64,000 nucleotides of DNA from Candidatus Eiseniibacteriota bacterium (GTDB taxonomy: Bacteria; Eisenbacteria; RBG-16-71-46; CAIMUX01), in the NCBI GenBank assembly GCA_020633975.1, contig JACKCR010000002.1, positions 186,001 to 250,000 of the forward strand, read 5' to 3'. Positions within the stretch are counted from its first letter, which is position 1; each line of letters opens with the position of its first letter. Shown in pieces: positions 19,343 through 25,953 of this stretch. The notes beneath the pieces were generated by a model, which searched no databases, was not told the origin of the DNA, and worked only from the letters and a program-made list of their open reading frames with translations. The position numbers and the translations under genes are program-made.

Positions 19343-19567
19343 ATGGTCGACTGGAGCCAGTATTTGATCGGTGCTGGGAGCATGACGCTTCTCGCCGTGG
19401 GCTGGGTGGGAGTGCAGGCCGCCTGGAAGCGTTCCTTCCCAACCGCGTTCGCCGATCCCGACGTCCTGGCGGGAAGACGGGGTTGCGGCGCGTGCAGCTC
19501 CACGGGTGTTTGCGAGAAGAAGAGTGGATGTACGCGTACGTCCAAGACCCCGAAGGAGGTCTCCTGA
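19343..19567 (+). CDS. Small membrane Cys protein, NqrM-like
   Basis: A 74-residue protein with one N-terminal membrane helix (about 8-26) and a short cytoplasmic tail containing C-x2-C-x5-C-x5-C (GCGACSSTGVCEKKSGC). This layout, one helix plus a compact Cys tail at the end of a Nqr/Rnf operon, resembles NqrM, the maturation factor that helps insert the iron centre into NqrD/NqrE. The stop overlaps the next gene (TGATG), so translation is coupled. I propose a maturation factor for the RnfA/RnfE centre; the alternative is a simple electron carrier. The assignment rests on layout rather than on strong identity. Confidence 0.6.
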   Translation: MVDWSQYLIGAGSMTLLAVGWVGVQAAWKRSFPTAFADPDVLAGRRGCGACSSTGVCEKKSGCTRTSKTPKEVS

Positions 19568-20436
19568 TGGAATCGGTCAAGCATTTGCAGGACTACGATA
19601 TCGATACACGGTTCCCGGCGACCGTGATCGCGAGCGAGCGGATCACTCCTGAGGAGTCCCAAGAAGAAGTGCGGGAGATCGTTCTCGAGATCAGTCGCCC
19701 GGACTTCGAGTACCAGGTTGGGCAGAGCATCGGAGTCGTCGCTCCAGGTGGCGAAGAGTTCGGCGCCAAGTCGCATTTCCGGCTCTACAGCGTCGCGGAC
19801 CTGCCGGAGAAGAAGGGGAAGAAGCAACGGATCAAGATCGCGGTTCGTCGCTGCTTCTATGTCGACGAGTACAGTGGCGAGAGCTACCCCGGAATCGCCT
19901 CGAACTATCTCTGTGACCTGAAGCCCGGCGACGAGATCCAGATCGCCGGTCCCTTCGGTCTCGTCTTCGAGGTGCCACGTGAAGCGAACGCGAACCTCAT
20001 CCTCATCGGATCCGGCACCGGGATCGCTCCGTTCCGCGCGTTCGTGAAGCACATCTACCACCACGTCGAGGATTGGCACGGGCGGATTTGGCTCTTCTAT
20101 GGCGCACGGAGCGGGCTCGAACTGCTCTACATGAACCGCTGGAAGGACGACTTCACGCAGTACTACGACCGTGAGATGTTCGAGGCGTTCCGCGCCGTCA
20201 GCCCGCGTCCGCACTGGGCCGATCCGATCGCATGGGACCGGGCCATGGAGGAGCGGAGCGCAGAGCTCTGGAAGCTCTTCGGTCTCTCGAACACATACGT
20301 CTACGTGGCCGGCATCGACAAGATGCTGGTCGAGCTCGACCAGGTCTTCTCCAAGATCGCTGGCTCCGCTGAGCTCTGGAATCGCCGCAAGGCGGAGCTA
20401 CGTGCCGGTGGACGCTGGGTGGAGCTCGTGTACTGA
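19567..20436 (+). CDS. Ferredoxin-NAD(P)+ reductase-like flavoprotein
   Basis: A 289-residue reductase of the plant-type FNR fold, predicted to move electrons between ferredoxin and NADP(H). The FAD-binding motif RLYSVADLP lies at about 78-86. An insert with RCFYVDEYSGESYPGIASNYLCDLKPGDEI corresponds to the family's cofactor region. The NAD(P) motif GSGTGIAPFRAF is at about 145, followed by WLFYGAR and a C-terminal TYVYVAGIDKMLVEL. No ferredoxin domain is attached. ATG at 19567 shares one base with the upstream Cys protein and has AGGAGG nearby; the longer frame from 19333 is not needed. As the last gene of the Rnf block it gives a route from ferredoxin to NADPH parallel to PntAB. Confidence 0.88.
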   Translation: MESVKHLQDYDIDTRFPATVIASERITPEESQEEVREIVLEISRPDFEYQVGQSIGVVAPGGEEFGAKSHFRLYSVADLPEKKGKKQRIKIAVRRCFYVDEYSGESYPGIASNYLCDLKPGDEIQIAGPFGLVFEVPREANANLILIGSGTGIAPFRAFVKHIYHHVEDWHGRIWLFYGARSGLELLYMNRWKDDFTQYYDREMFEAFRAVSPRPHWADPIAWDRAMEERSAELWKLFGLSNTYVYVAGIDKMLVELDQVFSKIAGSAELWNRRKAELRAGGRWVELVY

Positions 20437-20469
20437 TCTAGCATCCGGAAGAACCGTATCTACGCGTTG

Positions 20470-20501
20470 GGGGGCGGGGCCGCTGAATCGGTCCCGCCTC
20501 C
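20470..20501 (+). terminator. Terminator hairpin closing the Rnf-FNR operon
   Basis: A 13-bp stem with two G-T wobbles (GGGGGCGGGGCCG against CGGTCCCGCCTCC) and a 6-base loop, 34 bases past the FNR stop. The bases after it (GTGCGTTTG) give only a short T-run. Confidence 0.5.
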
Positions 20502-20565
20502 GTGCGTTTGCGCCTGGTACACTCTTCGAGCGCCCAGCTCACTTACTCGCGTCAGGAGTGTACCG

Positions 20566-21501
20566 ATGCTTCGCTCTTCCTCGTTGTCACTGCCGTCCTC
20601 CGTGCGCTCCGCGCTTCTCCTGGCGTTGCTGCTCTGCACGCCGCTCTCCGTTCGGGCTGGGGTCCCCTGCGTCGAGGCGGTGTTCTTCGATCTCGGGGAC
20701 ACCCTCGTCGAGAACGACGGCACCGGGACGTTCGTACTCCGGAGCGGCGCCGTATCGACCGTGCAAGACCTGCAGGCGCGCGGGGTGCGTCTCGGGATCA
20801 TCACGAACGTTCCCGCGACGTGGGACATCGACGACCTGAGAGCTCTTCTGGCCGAGCCGGAGTTCCTCGACGAGTTCGAGGTCGTGATCCTCTCGTCCGA
20901 GGCCCCCGCCTCCAAGCCAGACCCCGCCATCTACCTGTTCGCGCACGAAGCGCTCGTGGAGCCTCGGCCACCGATCACCTCGGCCGCCTTCGTGGGGGAG
21001 ACCTTGGTCGAGATCGGAAACCACGAGACAGATCCCACGCTTGGCGCCCGTTCAGTCGGAATGGTCGGCATCCACCTATCGGACGGCGCCCCGAGCCCGT
21101 TCGCCGACTACACGATTCCGACCGATGCCCTGGGTGACGTCGTGACCATCGTCGACGAGACCTGCGCTTCCGCCTCTGTCGACGAGGATCTCTCTGATGG
21201 CGCATCAGGTCCGGAGAACGGGCTCCGTTCCGGCTCGGCCTACGCCAGTCCCAATCCATCGACGGACGCAACTCGAGTCACCTTCCGGCTCGTGACGGAG
21301 GAACAGGTGCACGCGAGTGTGTTCGACGCCGAGGGTCGGAGACTCGCCAGTCTCTTCGACGGACGGCTTGGCAGCGGAGTCCACACCCTCGCCTGGAACG
21401 GCCGGGCGGACGACGGTTCGGTCGTCGCGAGCGGCGTCTACTTCGCCCGCGTGGAGACGCCCACGACTGCATACCAGATCCGATTGGTGCGCTCTCGATG
21501 A
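20566..21501 (+). CDS. Secreted HAD-like protein with FlgD Ig-like C-terminus
   Basis: A 311-residue protein with a signal peptide (about 1-33), a HAD-superfamily domain and a C-terminal FlgD-type Ig-like module. HAD marks are FFDLGDTLVEND (motif I), IITNV (motif II), SSEAPASKPDPAIY with the motif III Lys, and AAFVGETLVEIGNHETD (motif IV). The module at about 235-311 has YASPNPSTDATRVTF, VFDAEGRRLASL, LAWNGRADDGSVVASGVYFARVE, typical of exported FCB proteins. ATG at 20566 has GGAGTG upstream and starts the signal peptide. HAD phosphatases are usually cytosolic, so the export is notable. It is coupled by ATGA to the next gene, which carries the same C-terminal module. Confidence 0.82.
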   Translation: MLRSSSLSLPSSVRSALLLALLLCTPLSVRAGVPCVEAVFFDLGDTLVENDGTGTFVLRSGAVSTVQDLQARGVRLGIITNVPATWDIDDLRALLAEPEFLDEFEVVILSSEAPASKPDPAIYLFAHEALVEPRPPITSAAFVGETLVEIGNHETDPTLGARSVGMVGIHLSDGAPSPFADYTIPTDALGDVVTIVDETCASASVDEDLSDGASGPENGLRSGSAYASPNPSTDATRVTFRLVTEEQVHASVFDAEGRRLASLFDGRLGSGVHTLAWNGRADDGSVVASGVYFARVETPTTAYQIRLVRSR

Positions 21502-22793
21502 GCTGGCCAGCTCGACCATTCGCGATCGCGACGACCACCGTGCTCGCGCTCCTCGCCGGTCCTGCCTCCGCCGACCCCGTCCGCGTCACCGTCACCGGGG
21601 ACGGTTTCTTCAGCTACCAGCCGTCCCTCCTCGAGACGACGTCCGGAGACCTTCTCATCGCCTATGAGCGGCTGAACGCGTCGCTCATCGGAGACCTCTT
21701 CCTCACCCGATCGACTGATGGGGGGGCGAGCTGGGGTGCGCCCGAGCCACTCGTCACCACGACGGCAAACGAACGGCACCCTGCGCTCGTCCAACTGCAA
21801 GACGGAACGTTCCAGCTCTACTACCTGAGCAACGAAGGCGGCGGGTATCGGATCCGGTATGCGACCTCGCCGGACGCGGTCAGCTGGACGCCGGTCGGTA
21901 TCGTCGATCTCGGTTGGACCACCGAGTCTCTCGTCAACCCCACCGTGTGCGTGGAGAGCGACGGTTCCCTCACCATGACCTACGACTACCTCTCCCACGG
22001 TGGCTACGTCGCGCACTCGGGGGACGGTCTCGCCTGGGACCAAGATCGCGTGCAGGTGAGTACTGGGCCACTCAACCGGATCATGCGTCACTCGGACGGT
22101 ACGTACGTGCTCAGCTACCAGAAGCAGGTCGGCACGACGACCCAGATCGACATCTTCACGCGGACGTCGACCGACCGCGTCGTATGGAGCCCAGAGACGA
22201 CGGTGACTACCGTTCAGAACTGCCACGACTCGTTCCCGCTCGAGCTGGCGAACGGGGAGTTCGAGATCTTCTACGCCGTCTCCCAGGGCGGGCCGTACGA
22301 CCTCTACTCCCAGACCTCTCCCGACGGAGAGACTTGGTCCACGGAGGAGAACTGGTTTCCCTACGCTGGCTGGGATACCCAACCCCATCCGGTCCTGCTC
22401 TCGAGCGGTGACGTAGCCGTAGCTTGGGCGCGGGGTCCCGTGCAGACGGGGACTGACGTCTACTTCGAGGTCATCCGGGACCCGGCGGCTGTGGGCAGCG
22501 GGGCCGCGTCCCCGGGCGCCAGACTCGACAGTGCGGCGCTCATCGTTTCACCAAACCCGTTCCGAGCGGAGATCCGAGTGGCGTGGTCTGTTCCCGGCGA
22601 ACCCGTTTCCCAGGCGCGTGTGATCGACGCTCTGGGGCGTCATGTCGCAACGCTCGATCGGCAGAGAGCCGGCGATTCGGTTCTATGGGACGGTAGAGAT
22701 GACCGCGGGCGCGCCGTCGTAGCCGGGACGTACTACGTCGAGGCGCGGGGTCCGCTCGGCCCGGCGACGGCCCGAGTCGTCTTCGTGCGCTGA
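21498..22793 (+). CDS. Secreted BNR/sialidase-like beta-propeller with FlgD tail
   Basis: A 431-residue exported protein with a signal peptide (about 1-25). Its body has repeated Asp-box-like units (STDGGASWGAPEPL, SPDAVSWTPVG, SGDGLAWDQDR, SPDGETWSTEE) typical of six-bladed sialidase/neuraminidase-like propellers. No catalytic sialidase residues can be assigned with confidence, so glycan hydrolysis is only a possibility. The last 80 residues repeat the FlgD Ig-like module of the preceding protein (SPNPFRAEIRVAW, LWDGRDDRGRAVVAGTYYVEARG). The start codon overlaps the upstream stop by four bases, so the pair is co-translated. Confidence 0.8.
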   Translation: MSWPARPFAIATTTVLALLAGPASADPVRVTVTGDGFFSYQPSLLETTSGDLLIAYERLNASLIGDLFLTRSTDGGASWGAPEPLVTTTANERHPALVQLQDGTFQLYYLSNEGGGYRIRYATSPDAVSWTPVGIVDLGWTTESLVNPTVCVESDGSLTMTYDYLSHGGYVAHSGDGLAWDQDRVQVSTGPLNRIMRHSDGTYVLSYQKQVGTTTQIDIFTRTSTDRVVWSPETTVTTVQNCHDSFPLELANGEFEIFYAVSQGGPYDLYSQTSPDGETWSTEENWFPYAGWDTQPHPVLLSSGDVAVAWARGPVQTGTDVYFEVIRDPAAVGSGAASPGARLDSAALIVSPNPFRAEIRVAWSVPGEPVSQARVIDALGRHVATLDRQRAGDSVLWDGRDDRGRAVVAGTYYVEARGPLGPATARVVFVR

Positions 22794-22800
22794 ACTCTCC

Positions 22801-24882
22801 TCAGCCCACGAACCAGTTCGCGAGATGGTAGGTGACGAACGCAGCGCCGTAGGCGAGGACGGACATGTATCCGATTTGGAAGAGCGGCCACTTCCAACTG
22901 CGCGTTTCCCGACGGGTCACGGCGTTCGTCGGTAGACACTGCATCGCCAGCACGTAGAAGACGAGAAGGCTGAGGCAGGTCGCGAAGCCGAAGACCGGGG
23001 TTCCGTCCGGCCACTTGGACGCCCGCAGTGCGTCGTAGAGCGAGCCTCCTTCGGCTCCGTCCTCGCCGAGTCCATAGACCACAGCGAGGGTGGAGACGAT
23101 GACCTCGCGTGCGGCGAAGGACGTGAGGACTCCGATCCCGATCTCCCAGTTGAATCCGAGCGGGCGGAACACCGGCTCGATGAAGTGCCCGATCCGTCCG
23201 AGCGCAGAGTTCTCCAGCTGGACCCGTTGGACCTCTGCCTCGGAGAGCGATGCCAAGTCGCCCGGCGGCGGCACAGCCGCATCTGCGCCGGACAACGAAC
23301 CCGAACCCGCACCGGCCCCCGAACCCGAAACGGCGACGTCGACTTCCGCCGCGGCCGGGGCATGGCCCGCAGAGTCGAGGGCAGCGGTATCTGTCTTGGG
23401 GTAGGTAGCGAGCACCCATAGCCCCACCGAAATCGCCAGGATGATCGTTCCCGCGTTCTTCACGAAGACCCACGCGCGGTCGAGCGTGAGGAGGACGGCG
23501 TCCCGGAGGTTCGGCATCCGGTAGTTGGGAAGCTCGATCACCATCGCCCGCGTCTGCCCCTTGAGGATCGTGCGCTTGAGCACGAAGCCTGCGACCAGTG
23601 CGGCCACGACTCCGAGCGAGTAGGCGCCAACGAAGGTGAGCGAGGCCTGGAGCGGGCTCTTCGGGAAGAGGAGCGCGATCACCATCGCGTAGACCGGCAC
23701 CCGGGCCGAGCAGGACATGAGCGGAACGACGAGGATCGTGGCGAGGCGGTCACGGTGGTCCTCGATCACCCGGGTCGACATGATGGCCGGGATGGCGCAC
23801 GCGTGACCGGAGAGCATCGGGACGAACGCCTTTCCGGGCAGCCCGACCTTGTGCATCAGCTTGTCCATGACGAACGCGGCCCGGGCCATGTACCCGGAGT
23901 CCTCGAGCAGAGCGAGGAGGAAGAAGAGGAGCACGATCTGCGGAAGGAACACGAGCATTCCGCCTACGCCAGGAATCACGCCGTCCACGATCAAGCTCTG
24001 GAAGTCCCCACTCGGGATGAAGCGGGCGACCGTTTCGCTCGCCCAAGTGAAGAGTCCATCGATCATCTCCATCGGATACTGCGCGATCCAGAAGATGAGC
24101 AGGAAGAGAACGGTCATCACCGCGGCTACGGCGAGGATCCCAGCGATCGGGTGGGTGAGGATCCGGTCGATCGACTCGGTCATCTGCCCATGGGACGTCG
24201 CCGGCCGAACCACGCTTCGATCCGCGACCCGTTCCGCCCAGTGATAGCGCGCTGCGTAGCGGCAGCCGCCGCAGGCGTCACAGGCATGGAGCATCGAGTC
24301 GACCTTCGGAACGGCCTGAGCGTCGAGAAGCTCTCCAATCGCATCCTGGAGTGCGTCCACGCCTTCCCCGGTCCGTGCCGAGACGGGGAGGACCTTGCAT
24401 CCGACTTCCTCGGCCAGTCCTTGCAGGTCGATCTGGATCCCGAGGCGACGCGCCTCGTCCATCATGTTGAGCGCGAGCAGAGTTGGACGCTGGAGCTCGA
24501 GCACCTGGCTTGCGAGGAAGAGGTTCCGCTCCAGGCGGGTCGCGTCGACGACCAGGACGACCACGTCCGGCTTCGTTGCGCCTTCGAGTTCGCCCGTGAG
24601 TGCGGCGCGCGCGACCTGCTCCTCGAGCGTGACGGCATCGAGGCTGTAGAGGCCGGGAAGGTCGATGAACTGGACCCGACGAGGACCGAGGATGGCCGGG
24701 GCCTCGCGGTGCTCGACCGTCGTTCCGGAGAAGTTCGCGGTACGGGCGCGCATGCCCGTGATCCGGTTGAAGAGCGAAGTCTTGCCTGCGTTCGGATTGC
24801 CGATCAGTGCGATCGAGGCGTGCTGAGCCGAAGGGCGGGGAGCAGAGACTTTCGTGCGTACGGCGTCGGTCAGTTCGATCAT
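22801..24882 (-). CDS. feoB: Ferrous iron transporter B with CxxCxxC insert
   Basis: Inner-membrane Fe2+ transporter with N-terminal GTPase, 693 residues. G1 GNPNAGKTS (28-36), G3 DLPG (74-77), G4 NMMD (139-142), and the G5-like SARTGEG (168-174) are intact. The membrane part has gate-region motifs such as GVGGMLVFLPQI, MLSGHACAIPAIMSTR and PLMSCSARVPVY, all typical FeoB. Between the GTPase helical bundle and the membrane core lies HACDACGGC (Cys 201, 204, 207), a compact cysteine motif. A long Ala/Gly/Ser-rich loop sits before the last gate. The gene follows feoA after eight bases. Confidence 0.96.
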   Translation of the reverse strand: MIELTDAVRTKVSAPRPSAQHASIALIGNPNAGKTSLFNRITGMRARTANFSGTTVEHREAPAILGPRRVQFIDLPGLYSLDAVTLEEQVARAALTGELEGATKPDVVVLVVDATRLERNLFLASQVLELQRPTLLALNMMDEARRLGIQIDLQGLAEEVGCKVLPVSARTGEGVDALQDAIGELLDAQAVPKVDSMLHACDACGGCRYAARYHWAERVADRSVVRPATSHGQMTESIDRILTHPIAGILAVAAVMTVLFLLIFWIAQYPMEMIDGLFTWASETVARFIPSGDFQSLIVDGVIPGVGGMLVFLPQIVLLFFLLALLEDSGYMARAAFVMDKLMHKVGLPGKAFVPMLSGHACAIPAIMSTRVIEDHRDRLATILVVPLMSCSARVPVYAMVIALLFPKSPLQASLTFVGAYSLGVVAALVAGFVLKRTILKGQTRAMVIELPNYRMPNLRDAVLLTLDRAWVFVKNAGTIILAISVGLWVLATYPKTDTAALDSAGHAPAAAEVDVAVSGSGAGAGSGSLSGADAAVPPPGDLASLSEAEVQRVQLENSALGRIGHFIEPVFRPLGFNWEIGIGVLTSFAAREVIVSTLAVVYGLGEDGAEGGSLYDALRASKWPDGTPVFGFATCLSLLVFYVLAMQCLPTNAVTRRETRSWKWPLFQIGYMSVLAYGAAFVTYHLANWFVG

Positions 24883-24890
24883 GGAAGTCC

Positions 24891-25199
24891 CTAGCAGGCC
24901 GCGCAGGGCTCGACGGTGATGCCGGCGGCGAGCCGGGCGGACAGGCCAACCCGTGTCCCGAGGACGCGGAGGACGAGCGGGTCACCGCCCTTGACCAGCT
25001 GGATTCGACGACCCTGGCAGATCCCGAGAGCCTTGAGTCTGGCGGAGTCGATCTCGTCGAGGCGGACGTCTACGACGACGCCTACCTGCATCTGCGCCAT
25101 GGAGTTGAGCTTGGTCAGGGGGGCCGGGCTGCAGTTGTCGGTCACGATCTCGAAGGTGGTACCGTCTGCGAAGGTCTCGATCGGGGGAGGGGTCGTCAT
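24891..25199 (-). CDS. feoA: FeoA-family protein with C-terminal CxxC
   Basis: A small SH3-like partner of FeoB, 102 residues from ATG 25199. A longer frame begins at 25241, but AAGGAA precedes 25199 at good spacing. The FeoA core is clear: MAQMQVGVVVDV..., ALGICQGRRIQLVKGGDPLVLRVLGTRVGLSARLAAGI. The chain ends EPCAAC, giving Cys99 and Cys102 in a terminal CxxC that ordinary FeoA does not need. With the cysteine motif in FeoB it may sense iron or redox state (inference). Confidence 0.92.
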   Translation of the reverse strand: MTTPPPIETFADGTTFEIVTDNCSPAPLTKLNSMAQMQVGVVVDVRLDEIDSARLKALGICQGRRIQLVKGGDPLVLRVLGTRVGLSARLAAGITVEPCAAC

Positions 25200-25225
25200 C
25201 CGCGCGTTCCTTATGTCCTCGTTAC

Positions 25226-25240
25226 TGAGACTCGATCTCA
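25226..25240 (-). promoter_or_regulatory. Candidate feoAB operator (inverted repeat)
   Basis: TGAGA-N5-TCTCA, a perfect short palindrome 27-41 bases upstream of the feoA start. A TATAGC lies just upstream of it on the minus strand and could be the -10, so a bound regulator would cover the transcription start. It does not match the Fur consensus well; the regulator is unknown. Confidence 0.35.
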
Positions 25241-25371
25241 ATTGCTATAAGGTACGGCTTCCGAAACTCGACTCGCAAGTACGTAATTCCCGCGACTCGG
25301 GGGGACAGAGCGGGGCGGCGCGTCGTGATAGACTTCCAGCTCACCCGCTAAGTTGCATCCGGAGACCGCAC

Positions 25372-25953
25372 TTGAACGGAACGGACGTCACGACCACCCT
25401 GCGCAAGGTTCGGCTCGGAGAGTCGGCCCCGGAAGCTCTCTTTCCTGTCGTGTACGACGAGCTGCGCCGGCTGGCTTCGGGCCACCTCAGGGGGGAGCGG
25501 TCGGGCCACACGCTCCAGACCACGGCGCTGGTTCACGAGGCGTACCTTCGCCTCGTCGATCTCCGCCGGATCGAGTGGCAGGATCGGGCTCACTTCTTCG
25601 GAGTCGCTTCGGGCGCGATCCGGCGGATCCTGATCGACCACGCTCGGGCCCGCAATCGGGACAAGCGTGGGGGCGGGGCCGTGCACGTGTCCATCGACGA
25701 TGTTCTCGCGGTTTCCGTGACGGAGCCTCCGGGCCCGGAGCTGTTGGAGCTGGACCGCGCGTTGACTGCGCTCGCCGCCCTCCATCCGGACAAGGCCCGG
25801 GTGGTCGAACTCCGCTTCTTCGGTGGGTTGACCCTGCCCGAAATCGCCGAAGTTCTCGGGGTGACTCGTCGCACGGTCGATCGCTACTGGCTCTTTGCGC
25901 GCACCTGGCTCTACCGCGAACTCAAGACGTCCCTCGAGGAAGAGACGTCGTGA
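25372..25953 (+). CDS. ECF-type RNA polymerase sigma factor
   Basis: An alternative sigma factor of 193 residues in the ECF subgroup often paired with Ser/Thr kinases. Region 2 shows LFPVVYDELRRLASGHLRGE, TTALVHEAYLRL and HFFGVASGAIRRILIDHARAR. Region 4 shows LAALHPDKARVVELRFFGGLTLPEIAEVLGVTRRTVDRYW, a helix-turn-helix for the -35. No ATG fits: the TTG at 25372, with GGAG seven bases upstream, gives the usual N-terminal length, whereas the open frame to 24916 runs across the feoA gene. The stop overlaps the start of the kinase gene as GTGA, so the two are co-produced. Confidence 0.88.
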   Translation: MNGTDVTTTLRKVRLGESAPEALFPVVYDELRRLASGHLRGERSGHTLQTTALVHEAYLRLVDLRRIEWQDRAHFFGVASGAIRRILIDHARARNRDKRGGGAVHVSIDDVLAVSVTEPPGPELLELDRALTALAALHPDKARVVELRFFGGLTLPEIAEVLGVTRRTVDRYWLFARTWLYRELKTSLEEETS

